DNA of 64,000 bases from Roseateles sp. DAIF2 (GCF_015624425.1 NZ_CP049919.1:1364001-1428000), one strand, 5' to 3'. Counted from the first letter of the stretch, positions 49,820-60,260 are shown. The notes: generated by a model from the sequence alone, not told the origin. Made by a program: numbers and translations.

Positions 49820-50185
49820 ATGCCCATCCGAAATATTTTGCTGGTCGACGATTCCAAGACCGAGCTGCACCATCTGAGCGAGATCCTGGTCAAGCGCGGC
49901 TATCAGGTGCGCACCGCCGAGAACGGCGAGGAGGCGCTGAAGCGCCTGGAAGAGGAAAAGCCCGACCTGATCCTGATGGACGTGGTGATGCCGGGCCAGA
50001 ACGGCTTCCAGCTGACCCGCTCGATCACCCGCGACGAACGCTTCACCGACGTGCCGGTGATCATGTGCACCAGCAAGGGCCAGGAGACCGATCGGGTCTG
50101 GGGCCTGCGCCAGGGCGCGCGCGACTATGTGGTGAAACCGGTCAAGGCCGAGGAGTTGCTGGCCAAGATCAAGGCCTTGGGCTGA
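49820..50185 (+). CDS. pilH: Twitching-motility response regulator PilH
   Basis: The 121-residue CheY-like protein begins MPIRNILLVDDSKTELHHLS, has the Asp in PDLILMDVVMPGQNGFQLTR and Lys in DYVVKPVKAEELL, the PilH pattern. ATG 49820 has AGGAG seven bases upstream, so it is chosen over the in-frame ATG at 49787. PilH is the second receiver of the system and acts opposite or complementary to PilG in pilus retraction control. pilI starts seven bases downstream. Confidence 0.93.
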   Translation: MPIRNILLVDDSKTELHHLSEILVKRGYQVRTAENGEEALKRLEEEKPDLILMDVVMPGQNGFQLTRSITRDERFTDVPVIMCTSKGQETDRVWGLRQGARDYVVKPVKAEELLAKIKALG

Positions 50186-50192
50186 CCGCTCC

Positions 50193-50726
50193 ATGAGCAA
50201 TAAGCAAGCCCTGCGCGAACTTCAGCAACGTCTCGCGCAGCGCATGCAGGCGGCGCGCGAGCAGCCGCAGACCGCGAGCTGGCTGGCCGTCGAGGCCGGC
50301 GGCGCGCCGCTGCTATTTCCGCTGCGCCAGTCCAGCGAGATCTTCACGCCGGTGCCGCTGAAGCCCGTGCCCTATGCCAAACCCTGGCTGCTGGGCGTGG
50401 CGAACCTGCGCGGCGGCCTGCACACGGTGGTGGACCTGGCGGCCTTCCTCGGCCTGCGCGAGGCGGGTGCCGCACCGCGCGGCGAGGGCGCGCGGCTGGT
50501 GACGGTCAACCCCGATCTGAACATCAACTGCGCGCTGCTGGTCGACAAGCTGTTGGGCTTGCGCGGCGACGAGCAGCTGCAGCCGCTGGAGGGCGGCGCG
50601 AGCGACACCGGATCCCGGCCGAAGTTTGCCGGCGGGCTGTGGCGCGATGGGGAGGGCCGGCGCTGGCAGGCGCTGGATCTGGAGGCCCTGGCCAGGCATG
50701 AGCAGTTCCTGCGCATAGTGGCTTGA
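50193..50726 (+). CDS. pilI: CheW-like adaptor PilI
   Basis: The 177-residue protein is a CheW-domain adaptor that links the PilJ receptor to the ChpA kinase. It has the CheW pattern PVPLKPVPYAKPWLLGVANL with RGGLHTVVDLAAFLGL, and NINCALLVDKLLGLRG. It sits in the standard order pilG-pilH-pilI-pilJ. The N-terminal ~25 residues (LRELQQRLAQRMQAAREQPQ) form an extra helix seen in PilI. Confidence 0.92.
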   Translation: MSNKQALRELQQRLAQRMQAAREQPQTASWLAVEAGGAPLLFPLRQSSEIFTPVPLKPVPYAKPWLLGVANLRGGLHTVVDLAAFLGLREAGAAPRGEGARLVTVNPDLNINCALLVDKLLGLRGDEQLQPLEGGASDTGSRPKFAGGLWRDGEGRRWQALDLEALARHEQFLRIVA

Positions 50727-50804
50727 CGATCAACAAGACCGCCCCGGCCACAAGCCGGTGACGCATGACAGCGGCCCGCGGCAGCCAAACGACAAGAGGG
50801 TGAG

Positions 50805-53075
50805 ATGAGCTTCCTGGACAAGATCAAGAACCTGGGCAAGAACGACGGCGCAACCGGGACCGGCGCGGCCACCCCATCGGCGGCGATGCCGCTGAGCGTG
50901 CCGGGGCCGCTGAGCGACACGCCGCGGCACGAGTCTTCCATCATCTCCGAGGCCGTGCCGACCGAGTTGGCCGCGGCCGAATTCTCCGAGACCGGCAGCG
51001 CCTTCCCGGCCAGCACCGTCGCGGCCGAGAGCCAGTTGACGCCGCCGGTCGAGCCGGCTGACAAGAGCCGACGTCAGCTGGTGCTCTTCGTGCTGGTGGG
51101 GTTGGGTCTGCTGGGCTCCATGGCTACGGTCGGCCTGGTGCTGGTCGGCGCGAACAAGAGCGCGGCCCAGGTGCGCTCCACCGGCCAGGCGCTGATGCAA
51201 TCGCAGCGTCTCGCGAAATCGGTGTCCGCCGCGCTGGTGGGCAATGCCGGCGCCTTCGCCGAGCTGCGCGAGTCGGTGGCGGTGCTGAACGCGCTGCCGC
51301 CCGAGCTGCGCGAGGGTGCCGCCGGCATCGCCGCGGTGCAGAGCGGGCTGGACCAGGTCGAGCCGCTGATCGCCAAGGCCGACAAGAACGGCAAGACCGT
51401 GCTGGCGCAGGAGAAGGTGCTGACCCAGGTGGGCCAGGCGCTGCGCAGCATCAACCGCCAGAGCTCGGACCTGCTGGAAAGCGCCGAGGCCGTGTCCTCG
51501 CTGGCGCTGCAGCAGGGCTCCTCGCTGGGCGAGATCTCCGCGGTGGGCCAGCTGGTGATGCTGACCCAGCGCATCGGCAAGAGCGCCAACGAATTCCTGA
51601 CCCAGGAGGGCGTCAGCCCCGAGGCCGTGTTCCTGCTCGGCAAGGACCTGAACACCTTCAAGGAGATCGCCGAGGGCCTGTTGAAGGGCAACCCGGAGCT
51701 GCGCCTGCCCGGCGCGCGCGACCCCCAGCTGCGCGAGCGCATCACCGTGCTGCTGAAGCAGTACGAGGAGACGCGCACCCAGGCCGCGGCCATCCTGTCG
51801 AACCTGCAGGGTCTGGTCTCGGCGCGCGAGGCGCAGACCTCGATCCTGGCCGATTCCGAGCCGATGCGGCGCCAGCTGGAACAGATCGCGGCCGAGCTGG
51901 AAGCCTCCGGCGGCGCGAGCTGGTGGCTGATCGGCCTGATGCTGGCCTCGCTGGCCGCGCTGGTGGTCGGCGCGCTCGGCTTGCTCCTCCTGTATGTGTC
52001 GGCGCAGAAACAGCGTGCGCTGCAGGCCGAGGCTAAGAAGCTTGAGGCTGAGGCCGAGCAGAAGGAAGCCAAGCGCGTCAACGACGCCAACCAGGCCGCG
52101 ATTCTGCGCCTGATGAACGAGCTGCAGTCGGTCGCCGAGGGCGATCTGACCCAGCAGGCCACCGTGACCGAGGACATCACCGGCGCGATCGCCGACTCGG
52201 TGAACTACACGGTGGAGGAGCTGCGCAGCCTGGTCGGCCAGGTGCAGAACACCGCCGGTCGCGTGACCGAGACCACCGGCCTGGTGGACCAGACCTCGAC
52301 CGAGCTGCTGGCCGCCTCGACCGAGCAGCTGCACGAGATCCGCGCCACCGGCGAGGCGGTGCTGCAGATGGCCGGCCGCATCAACGAGGTGTCGGCCCAG
52401 GCGCAGCAGACCGCCGAGGTCGCGCGCATCTCGCGCGAAGCGGCCGAGACCGGCCGTCAGGCGGTGCTGAACAATATCGGCGGCATGAACTCGATCCGCG
52501 AGTCGATCCAGGAGACCTCCAAGCGCATCAAGCGCCTGGGCGAAAGCTCGCAGGAAATCGGCGAGATCACCGAGCTGATCTCGGACATTACCGAACAGAC
52601 CAATGTGCTGGCGCTGAACGCCGCGATCCAGGCCGCCTCGGCCGGCGAGGCGGGCCGCGGCTTCTCGGTGGTGGCGGAAGAGGTGCAGCGCCTGGCGGAA
52701 CGCTCCGGCGACGCGACGCGCCGCATTGCGGCCCTGGTCAAGACGATTCAGACCGACACCCAGGATGCGGTGGCCGCGATGGAGCGCTCGACGGTCGGCG
52801 TGGTGCAGGGTACCAAGCTGTCCGATGCGGCCGGTTCCGCGCTGGAGGAGATCGACAAGGTGTCGCGCCGTCTGGACCAGCTGATCGCGCAGATCTCGGC
52901 CCAGGCCCTGTCGGAAGCGCGCGCCGCCAACGAGGTGGCCTCCAATATCCAGCACATCTTTGCGGTGACCGAACAGACCTCGGAGGGCACGCGCTCGACC
53001 GCCCAGATGGTGCATGAGCTGTCGCGCTCGGCCGAGGCGCTGCGCGCGTCGGTGACGCGCTTCAAGGTTTCCTGA
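50805..53075 (+). CDS. pilJ: Methyl-accepting chemotaxis protein PilJ
   Basis: PilJ is the pilus-linked chemoreceptor of the Pil-Chp system. The 756-residue protein has a long cytoplasmic N-terminus (about 90 residues), TM1 about 91-113 ([20 protein letters not shown]), a periplasmic PilJ-type sensor region with the repeated [15 protein letters not shown] and [20 protein letters not shown] motifs, TM2 about 373-397, a HAMP-like part and the signalling hairpin [20 protein letters not shown] followed by [14 protein letters not shown]. No C-terminal methylation-enzyme docking pentapeptide is evident. Start ATG 50805 has GAGGGTGAG nearby. The N-terminal extension is longer than in Pseudomonas PilJ. 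Confidence 0.93.
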   Translation: MSFLDKIKNLGKNDGATGTGAATPSAAMPLSVPGPLSDTPRHESSIISEAVPTELAAAEFSETGSAFPASTVAAESQLTPPVEPADKSRRQLVLFVLVGLGLLGSMATVGLVLVGANKSAAQVRSTGQALMQSQRLAKSVSAALVGNAGAFAELRESVAVLNALPPELREGAAGIAAVQSGLDQVEPLIAKADKNGKTVLAQEKVLTQVGQALRSINRQSSDLLESAEAVSSLALQQGSSLGEISAVGQLVMLTQRIGKSANEFLTQEGVSPEAVFLLGKDLNTFKEIAEGLLKGNPELRLPGARDPQLRERITVLLKQYEETRTQAAAILSNLQGLVSAREAQTSILADSEPMRRQLEQIAAELEASGGASWWLIGLMLASLAALVVGALGLLLLYVSAQKQRALQAEAKKLEAEAEQKEAKRVNDANQAAILRLMNELQSVAEGDLTQQATVTEDITGAIADSVNYTVEELRSLVGQVQNTAGRVTETTGLVDQTSTELLAASTEQLHEIRATGEAVLQMAGRINEVSAQAQQTAEVARISREAAETGRQAVLNNIGGMNSIRESIQETSKRIKRLGESSQEIGEITELISDITEQTNVLALNAAIQAASAGEAGRGFSVVAEEVQRLAERSGDATRRIAALVKTIQTDTQDAVAAMERSTVGVVQGTKLSDAAGSALEEIDKVSRRLDQLIAQISAQALSEARAANEVASNIQHIFAVTEQTSEGTRSTAQMVHELSRSAEALRASVTRFKVS

Positions 53076-53080
53076 GCCGG

Positions 53081-56000
53081 ATGGCCCTCATGGCAGCAAG
53101 CATGGATTCGAGGATGGACCTGCCACGCGATTCGGAGTTCCCCGACGACCTGAGCCCCCTGGCCTGGGTCCAGGAGGAGCTGCGCCGCTCGCTGGAGTCG
53201 GTCCACAAGACGCTGCGGCGCTTCCTGCGCGACGGCGACAACCGCGCCTCCTCGCTGGCCACCCTGGCCGGCGAGCTGCAGCCCGGCGCGGTCAATGCGC
53301 CGCTGACCGCCGCCGCGGCCCAGCTGCACCAGGTGGCCGGCGTGCTGACCCTGGTCGGCCTGCCCAGCGGCACCGCGGTGCTGCGCGCGGCCGAGGCCGC
53401 GGTGCTGCGCCTGGCGCAAGCGCCGCAGAACATCGACCTGGCGACGATCGAGATCATCGAGCGCGCCGATTTCGCGCTGCTGTCCTTCGTCGCCAAGCTG
53501 CTGGCCGGCAACAAGACCTCCGGCCTGGCGCTGTTCCCGGCCTATCGCGAGCTGCAGGCGCTGAACGGCGCCGAGCGCATCCACCCGGCCGACCTGTGGC
53601 CGGTCGAATTCGCCTGGCGCGAGCTGCCGCGCGAGGCCGCGGTGCGCCCGCTGTCCGCCGAGGCGACGCGCGGGGCCTTCGAGGCTGCGCTGCTCAAGCA
53701 GATGCGCCAGCCCGGCGCCGAGCATGCCGGCCTGCTCAGCGAGCTGTGCGCCGGCCTGGCCGCGGGCCTGGACGAGCCGCAGGCGCGCTGCCTGTGGCAA
53801 CTGGCCGCGGCGCAGTTCCAGGCTCAGGCCCAGGGCCTGCTGCGCAGCGACACCTATGCCAAGCGCCTGGGCTCGCGCCTGCTGTCGCAGCTGCGCGCCG
53901 GCGGCTCGGTGTCGCAGCGCCTGGCCCAGGATCTGCTGTTCTTCTGCGCCCAGGCCCGTCCGCCGGTGGCCGGCGAGGCGCCGCGCCTGAGCGCGGTGCG
54001 CCGCGCCTATGCCTTCGCCGACGAGGGCGCCGGCGATTACGAGGACGATTCGCTGGGCCGTATCGACCCGGCCTGGGTCGCGCAGGCGAAGCGCCGCGTC
54101 GGCCTGGCCAAGGACAGCTGGTCCTCGGCGGCCGAGGGCGAGACGCATCGCCTGGCCGGCCTGGACGAGCAGTTCGCCGGCCTGGCCGAATCGCTGGCGC
54201 GCCTGTTCCCCAGCGGCGAGGTGCTGGGCGAGACCCTGCAGCGCGCGGTCGTCGCGACCCTGCGCTCGGGCCAGCCGCCCAAGGCGGACCTGGCGATGGA
54301 GGTCGCGACCTGCCTGCTGTATGTGGAGGCCGCGCTCGACGATGCCGCCTTCGACCAGCCCGAACAGGCCGAGCGGGTGCGCGATCTGGCCGGCCGCGTC
54401 GAGGCGGTGGCGCATGGCGAGGCGCCGGCGCCGCTCGAGGCCTGGATGGAGGACCTGTACCGCCGCGTTTCGGACCGCCAGACCCTGGGCAGCGTCGTGC
54501 ACGAGCTGCGCGCCAGCCTGTCCGAGGTCGAGCGCCTGACCGACCAGTATTTCCGCGACCCCAGCCAGCGCCAGGTGCTGATCCCGGTGCCGGGTCAGCT
54601 GCAGGCGATGCGCGGCGTGCTGACCGTGCTGGGCCTGCCGCAGGCGGCCCAGGCCGCGCTGCGCATGCGCGACGAGATCGACGAGCTGGGCAATACCGAG
54701 GTCGACCCGAGCCTGCCCGGCCCGCGCGAGCTGTTCGAGCGCCTGGCCACCAATCTGGGCGCACTCGGTTTCATGATCGACATGCTGAGCGTGCAGCCGG
54801 CCCTGGCCAAGCGCATGTTCCGCTTCGACGAGAACAGCGGCCTGCTGGCCCCGGTGATGGGCCGGCGCAGCGATGCGGTCAGCCTGCCGCCGCTGGACAG
54901 CGAGCTGCACGCCGCCGAGGCGGAAGAGCCGAGCCTGCTGAGCCAGGTGCAGGCCGCCGCCCAGGCCGCGGCCGAGGGCGAGCGCCCCACCGAGGAGCTG
55001 GCGCGCGATCTGGAGCGCCTGTCGCTGCAGGCCCGCGCCGCCGACGAGCCCGGCCTGGCCCAGGCCGCGCAGCAGGCCAAGGCCCTGCTCGACGAGGCCC
55101 AGCCGGCCGAGCAGGCCGCGCAGTCGCTGAACGAATTCCTGGAAGCGCGTGCGCCGGTCCAGGCACCGGTGCTGGTGCCCGCCGTCGAGCCGGTGCTCGA
55201 CGAGGACATGCTGCCGATCTTCCTGGAGGAAGCGACCGAGGTGATCGGCACCGCGCGCGACGCGCTGGCCGAGCTGGAGCAGCATTCGCAGGACGTCGAG
55301 CAGCTGACCACGGTGCGGCGCGCCTTCCACACCCTGAAGGGCAGCTCGCGCATGGTGGGCCTGAGCGCCTTCGGCGAGGGCGCCTGGGCCTGCGAGCAGC
55401 TCTACAACGAGCGCCTCGGCGCCCAGACCGGCGCCGACCCGGCGCTGCTGGCCTTCAGCCATGAGGCGCTGGACTATCTGGCCGACTGGTGCAGCGCGAT
55501 CGCCGAACAGCGCGCCGGCCCGCACCAGCCCGAGGGCCTGCGCCGCAGCGCCGATGCGCTGCGACTGGAAGGCCGTGTGCTGCCGCTGGACTGGCCGGTC
55601 GAGACGCCGCAGGCGGCGCTGGTCGAGCTGCCGGAGCCGCCAGCGATCGAGGTGGTCGAGGTTACTGAATTCGCGCAGCCGGAACTGGTCGAGGTGGTCG
55701 AGCCGGCCGAGCTCTTGGCGCTGCCCGAGGTTGCGCTGGACGAGCCGGTCTCGATCCTGCCGACCGAGCCGCTGCCATTGGAGGGCGAGCCGGTGCTGGC
55801 GCAGCCGCTGCCGGACGAGCTGCCGCTGCTGGGCGAGCTGCCCCTGGTGCTGGACCTGCAGCCGCCGCCGGCCGCGCCCGGCGCGCAGGCCGAGTTCGTC
55901 GAGCTGCCGGAGTTCGAGTTCCGGCTGGACCTTGGCGAGCCCGAGGCGCCGCCCGCCGCACCGCTGCCGCCGGAGCCGCCCGCGGCCCCCGCCGCGCCGG

Positions 56001-59000
56001 TGCTGGCGCTGGTCAGCGCGCCCGAACCCGAGCCGCTGCCGGACGACGAGCCGGCCGACAGCGAGGAGGGCATCAAGGTCATCGGCCCGCTGCGCATCAG
56101 CATCACGCTGTTCAACATCTTCCTGAACGAGGCCGACGAGCTGTCGCGCCGCCTCTCGACCGCGCTGGCCGAATGGGCGGTGGAGCTGGCCGTGCCGGTG
56201 CCACCGAATGCCGAGGCCCATGCCCATGCGCTGGCCGGCAATGCCGCGACCGTCGGTTTCGAGGATCTGTCCGCGCTGGCGCGCGAGCTCGAGCATGCGC
56301 TCGGCCGTGCCGCCCAGGCCGGCCGCTACAGCGAGCAGGACGCGCAGCTCTTCGTCAACGCCGCCGAGGACCTGCGGCGCCTGCTGCACCAGTTCGCGGC
56401 CGGTTTCCTGAAGCAGGTCGACGCCGGGCTGCTGGCCGGGCTGCAGGCCTACCAGCCGCTGGATCCGCGCGATCTGGCGGCCGAGGTGGGTGAAGACGAG
56501 GATGGGGACGACGCGCCGCCGCCCGCGGCGCCACTGCCGGTCGAGCCGCCTGCGCGGCCGCAGTCCGAGTTCGATGCGCGCGCCGAACTGGCGGCGCAGG
56601 ACGACAACGTCGCTCCCGGCACGCCGGACCAGATCGATGCCGAGCTGTTCCCGATCTTCGAGGAAGAGGCGCGCGACCTGCTCGAGCAGCTGCATGCCAG
56701 CCTGCGCGACTGGCTGAGCACGCCGCAGGACCGCGGCCGCGCCGGCGCGACGATGCGCGCGCTGCACACCTTCAAGGGCGGAGCCCGCCTGTCCGGCGCG
56801 ATGCGCCTGGGCGAGCAGGCCCATGAGCTGGAGTCGGCGGTCGAGCGCCTGCTGGCGCAGGACGAACTGCAGGGCGCCGATCTGCGCGGCCTGCAGGACC
56901 AGAGCGATGCGCTGGAGGCCGGTTTCGAGGCGCTGCGCCAGCGCCTGAAGGCCGCCCCCGCCGAGCCGGTGGCCGAGACGCCGCTGCCCGAGCCGGTGGC
57001 GGTGGCCGAGCTGCCCGTCGAGCAAGACCTGGCCCCCGAGGCCGAGCCGGCCGCGCCCGTCGCGGCGGCTGTCGGCCCGCAGATCGACTGGGAGCGCTTC
57101 GCCCAGCCGGGCGCGGCGGCGCTGCTGCCCAGCGAGGAGCCGATGGCCGGCCCGGCCGGCGCGACCCTGGTGCGGGTGCGCGGCAATGTGCTGGAGCGCA
57201 TGGCCACCCAGGCCGGCGAGGTCAGCATCCGGCGCGCGCGTCTGGATTCCGAGCTGTCGCAGATGAAGACGGCGCTGCTCGACCTGGACGACAACCTGGA
57301 CCGCCTGCGCAACCAGCTGCGCGAGCTGGAACTGCAGGCCGAGGCCCAGCTGGGCTCGCAGCAGGAGGCCGCGAAGAAGTCCGGCCGCGACTTCGATCCG
57401 CTGGAGTTCGACCGCTACACCCGCTTCCAGGAGCTGACCCGCATGCTGGCCGAATCGGTCGGCGACGTGGCGACGGTGCAGCGCTCGCTGCAGCGCAATG
57501 TGCAGCTCGGTGAAGACGAGCTGGCCGCGCAATCGCGTCTGACGCGCGAGCTGCAGGACGACCTGCTGCGCACCCGCATGGTCGAGTTCGACACCAGCCT
57601 GGCCGAGCGCCTGCACCGCGTGGTGCGGCAGGCGGCGCGCGAGGCCGGCAAGCAGGCCCAGCTGAACATCGTCGGCGGCCATGTGGAACTGGACCGCAGC
57701 ATGCTGGAGCGCCTGACCGGCGCCTTCGAGCATCTGCTGCGCAACAGCGTCAGCCATGGCATCGAGGCGCCGGAGGCGCGCGTCGCCGCCGGCAAGCCGG
57801 AGGTCGGCACGATCACCCTGCGTCTGGCGCAGGAGGGCAACGAGGTGCTGCTGTCCTTCAGCGACGATGGCGCCGGCCTGAACCTGCCGCGCATCCGCGA
57901 GCGCGGCGAGATGCTGGGCCTGATCGCCCAGGGCGCGCCGGCCAGCGACGACGAGCTGATGGAGCTGATCTTCGCGCCGGGCTTCTCGACCGCCAGCCAG
58001 GTGACCGAGCTGGCCGGCCGCGGCGTCGGCATGGACGTGGTGCGCTCCGAGGTCAACACCCTGGGCGGCTATATCGACATCCAGTCGACGCCCGGGCAGG
58101 GCGCCGGTTTTGCGCTGCACGTGCCGCTGACCACCGCGCTGACCCAGATCGTGGTGCTGCGCTATGGCGACCACCAGGTGGCCGTGCCGGCCAGCCTGAT
58201 GGAATCGGTGCTGCGCATGCCGCTGGAGCGGGTGGAGCGCGCCTATGCCGAGGGTGCGCTGACCGTCGGCGATGCGCAGCTGCCCTTCTACTGGCTGGGC
58301 GGCCTGATGAACCACAGCGGCCGCGGCGTGCTGGCCGGGCGCAGCCTGCCGATACTGCTGGTCAAGAGCGCGCACCAGCGCCTGGCCCTGCATGTGGACG
58401 AGGTGCTGGGCAACCAGGAAGTGGTGATCAAGAACCTCGGCCCGCAGCTCAGCGGCGTGCCGGGCCTGGCCGGCATCAGCCTGCTGGCCTCCGGCGACGT
58501 GGCGCTGATCTACAACCCGGTCGCGCTGATGCACTGGTACGGTGCGGCCGCGCAGACCCATGCGCAGCAGGCCGCGCTGGCCGAGGCGACCTCGCCGGTC
58601 GACGCGCCGGAGGTGCTGGCGCCGCTGGTGATGGTGGTCGACGATTCGCTGACCGTGCGCCGCGTCACCCAGCGCATGCTGGACCGCGAGGGCTATCGCG
58701 TGCTGCTGGCCAAGGACGGCATGGACGCGATGGAGAAGCTCTCCGGCGACGAGCTGCCGGCGGTGGTGCTGTCCGACATCGAGATGCCGCGCATGGACGG
58801 CTTCGATCTGGTGCGCAATATGCGGGCCGACAGTCGCCTGGCCGAATTGCCGGTGATCATGATCACCTCGCGGATCGCCCAGAAGCACCGCGACTATGCG
58901 CTGGAGCTGGGCGTCGAGCATTACCTGGGCAAGCCCTATGACGAAGAGCTACTGCTGGACCTGATTGGCAGATACACTTCGGCACCACAAGTCGCGGCCG

Positions 59001-59011
59001 GCCAGGCATAG
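53081..59011 (+). CDS. chpA: Chemosensory hybrid kinase ChpA/PilL
   Basis: This 1976-residue protein is the central CheA-like kinase controlling type IV pili. Hpt domains are visible with phospho-acceptor His at about 750 (AFHTLKGSSRMVG), 1049 (AHALAGNAATVG) and 1229 (ALHTFKGGARLSG); more degenerate Hpt-like repeats occupy the N-terminal ~600 residues. Long Pro/Glu-rich linkers separate them (about 830-1000). The kinase core follows, with N-box HLLRNSVSHGIEAPEA (about 1550), FSDDGAGLNLPRI and GRGVGMDVVRSEVNTLGGYI, then a CheW domain and a C-terminal receiver (VMVVDDSLTVRRVTQRMLDR, Asp about 1899 in LSDIEMPRMDG). The start is six bases after pilJ. pilK, chpB and chpC are not present next to it. 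Confidence 0.94.
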   Translation: MALMAASMDSRMDLPRDSEFPDDLSPLAWVQEELRRSLESVHKTLRRFLRDGDNRASSLATLAGELQPGAVNAPLTAAAAQLHQVAGVLTLVGLPSGTAVLRAAEAAVLRLAQAPQNIDLATIEIIERADFALLSFVAKLLAGNKTSGLALFPAYRELQALNGAERIHPADLWPVEFAWRELPREAAVRPLSAEATRGAFEAALLKQMRQPGAEHAGLLSELCAGLAAGLDEPQARCLWQLAAAQFQAQAQGLLRSDTYAKRLGSRLLSQLRAGGSVSQRLAQDLLFFCAQARPPVAGEAPRLSAVRRAYAFADEGAGDYEDDSLGRIDPAWVAQAKRRVGLAKDSWSSAAEGETHRLAGLDEQFAGLAESLARLFPSGEVLGETLQRAVVATLRSGQPPKADLAMEVATCLLYVEAALDDAAFDQPEQAERVRDLAGRVEAVAHGEAPAPLEAWMEDLYRRVSDRQTLGSVVHELRASLSEVERLTDQYFRDPSQRQVLIPVPGQLQAMRGVLTVLGLPQAAQAALRMRDEIDELGNTEVDPSLPGPRELFERLATNLGALGFMIDMLSVQPALAKRMFRFDENSGLLAPVMGRRSDAVSLPPLDSELHAAEAEEPSLLSQVQAAAQAAAEGERPTEELARDLERLSLQARAADEPGLAQAAQQAKALLDEAQPAEQAAQSLNEFLEARAPVQAPVLVPAVEPVLDEDMLPIFLEEATEVIGTARDALAELEQHSQDVEQLTTVRRAFHTLKGSSRMVGLSAFGEGAWACEQLYNERLGAQTGADPALLAFSHEALDYLADWCSAIAEQRAGPHQPEGLRRSADALRLEGRVLPLDWPVETPQAALVELPEPPAIEVVEVTEFAQPELVEVVEPAELLALPEVALDEPVSILPTEPLPLEGEPVLAQPLPDELPLLGELPLVLDLQPPPAAPGAQAEFVELPEFEFRLDLGEPEAPPAAPLPPEPPAAPAAPVLALVSAPEPEPLPDDEPADSEEGIKVIGPLRISITLFNIFLNEADELSRRLSTALAEWAVELAVPVPPNAEAHAHALAGNAATVGFEDLSALARELEHALGRAAQAGRYSEQDAQLFVNAAEDLRRLLHQFAAGFLKQVDAGLLAGLQAYQPLDPRDLAAEVGEDEDGDDAPPPAAPLPVEPPARPQSEFDARAELAAQDDNVAPGTPDQIDAELFPIFEEEARDLLEQLHASLRDWLSTPQDRGRAGATMRALHTFKGGARLSGAMRLGEQAHELESAVERLLAQDELQGADLRGLQDQSDALEAGFEALRQRLKAAPAEPVAETPLPEPVAVAELPVEQDLAPEAEPAAPVAAAVGPQIDWERFAQPGAAALLPSEEPMAGPAGATLVRVRGNVLERMATQAGEVSIRRARLDSELSQMKTALLDLDDNLDRLRNQLRELELQAEAQLGSQQEAAKKSGRDFDPLEFDRYTRFQELTRMLAESVGDVATVQRSLQRNVQLGEDELAAQSRLTRELQDDLLRTRMVEFDTSLAERLHRVVRQAAREAGKQAQLNIVGGHVELDRSMLERLTGAFEHLLRNSVSHGIEAPEARVAAGKPEVGTITLRLAQEGNEVLLSFSDDGAGLNLPRIRERGEMLGLIAQGAPASDDELMELIFAPGFSTASQVTELAGRGVGMDVVRSEVNTLGGYIDIQSTPGQGAGFALHVPLTTALTQIVVLRYGDHQVAVPASLMESVLRMPLERVERAYAEGALTVGDAQLPFYWLGGLMNHSGRGVLAGRSLPILLVKSAHQRLALHVDEVLGNQEVVIKNLGPQLSGVPGLAGISLLASGDVALIYNPVALMHWYGAAAQTHAQQAALAEATSPVDAPEVLAPLVMVVDDSLTVRRVTQRMLDREGYRVLLAKDGMDAMEKLSGDELPAVVLSDIEMPRMDGFDLVRNMRADSRLAELPVIMITSRIAQKHRDYALELGVEHYLGKPYDEELLLDLIGRYTSAPQVAAGQA

Positions 59012-59116
59012 CGATCTGGCCGCGCCCGGCACGCACGCAGCACCGCCCCGGGCCCTCACGAACCTCGTCCACGGCGCCCCTTCGCGGGCGCCGCGGGCGT
59101 GTTGTAGCCGGGCTTT

Positions 59117-60160
59117 ATGTCTGAAGTCGTTGAGCATCTCGCGGAACTGACCGGGTTCAGGGACCGCGACGTCATGGACGTCACCCTGGTTTCGGCCCTG
59201 CGGGACCTGCTGGAGCCGCTGTCGGTGGCGATCTTCCGCATCGTCGGCGATGCCGGCCAGGAACGCTGGCTGACGCGCGCGCGCCTCTCCGGCGACGAGG
59301 TCGTCGCCACCGCCGATTCCTTCTGGACCGAGCCGGGCCGCCTGCCCGCGCTGCAGGCCCATCCGGAGCGGCTCGAATGCATGCGCGAGCGCCATGTGCT
59401 GCAGCGCCAATGCGCCGATGGCGCCTGGCTGACCCTGTTCCCTCTGGCCACCGAACGCGAGGTGGTGGGCGTGCTGGAGGTCAGCTCGACCGACAAGCTC
59501 AAGCCCTCGGCGCAGCGCATGGTCGGCAGCATCCTGCGCATCTATCACAACTTCCAGGGCCTCTTGGACTACAGCGAGCGCGACACGCTGACCGGGCTCC
59601 TGAACCGCAAGACCTTCGACGAGAGCTTCCTGAAGGCGGTCGGCGACCTGGGTGCGCCGCACCATCACGACTGCCCGAGCGCCGAGGATCGCCGCCATGA
59701 AGCGGAGCGCCCGCGCTACTGGCTGGGCGTGATCGACATCGATCATTTCAAGTCGGTCAACGACCGCTTCGGCCACCTGATCGGCGACGAGGTGCTGCTG
59801 CTGCTGTCGCGCCTGATGCGCAACAGCTTCCGCTTCCACGACCTGCTGTACCGCTTCGGCGGCGAGGAGTTTGTCGTGCTGATGCGCTGCGAGGACGAGG
59901 AGGATGCGGCCCATGCCTTTGAGCGCCTGCGCCGCAACTGCGAGCATTACCAGTTCCCGCAGGTCGGACGCATCACGGTCAGCGTCGGCTTCAGCGAGGT
60001 GCGCGCCGACGACGCGCCGGCCGGCGCCTTCGAGCGCGCCGACCGCGCCGTCTACCACGCCAAGGCTCATGGCCGGAACCAGGTGCAGAGCCATGCCGAG
60101 CTGGTGGCGCTGGGGCAGATGAAGGAAACGGCGCAGCTGAGCGCGGTCGAGCTGTTCTAG
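59117..60160 (+). CDS. GGDEF-domain diguanylate cyclase
   Basis: The 347-residue protein makes c-di-GMP from two GTP. The N-terminal ~150 residues (VTLVSALRDLLEPLSVAIFR ... LFPLATEREVVGVLEVSSTD) look like a GAF-type sensory domain. The GGDEF domain has DTLTGLLNRKTFDESFL, GVIDIDHFKSVNDRFGH, the active-site GGEEF at about 248-252, and an intact inhibitory I-site RFHD at about 239-242. No membrane helix or signal peptide. It follows chpA in the same direction after 105 bases; c-di-GMP controls type IV pili in many bacteria, so a functional link is plausible but not shown. Confidence 0.92.
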   Translation: MSEVVEHLAELTGFRDRDVMDVTLVSALRDLLEPLSVAIFRIVGDAGQERWLTRARLSGDEVVATADSFWTEPGRLPALQAHPERLECMRERHVLQRQCADGAWLTLFPLATEREVVGVLEVSSTDKLKPSAQRMVGSILRIYHNFQGLLDYSERDTLTGLLNRKTFDESFLKAVGDLGAPHHHDCPSAEDRRHEAERPRYWLGVIDIDHFKSVNDRFGHLIGDEVLLLLSRLMRNSFRFHDLLYRFGGEEFVVLMRCEDEEDAAHAFERLRRNCEHYQFPQVGRITVSVGFSEVRADDAPAGAFERADRAVYHAKAHGRNQVQSHAELVALGQMKETAQLSAVELF

Positions 60161-60224
60161 CCGGCGGCGCGAGGCGCGGGGCCGGTCGGGCTGGGGGAAT
60201 GCCCGTAGGTCTTCAGGGAATATT

Positions 60225-60240
60225 AATCAAGCGCTTGATT
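60225..60240. promoter_or_regulatory. Perfect 16-bp palindromic operator candidate
   Basis: AATCAAGCGCTTGATT is a perfect palindrome 20 bases before the TetR-type repressor start. Its size, symmetry and position fit the binding site of that repressor, giving autoregulation of the efflux operon. The extended sequence (TTAATCAAG / CTTGATTGAA) keeps further partial symmetry. Confidence 0.75.
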
Positions 60241-60260
60241 GAATTGGGTAGCATGCGCCG

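Noticed and set aside
52748..58921. Open frame of 2057 codons on the minus strand across pilJ and chpA
   Set aside because: It lies opposite proteins with clear family motifs; its translation is Gln/Arg/His-rich without domains. High GC and third-position bias create such frames.
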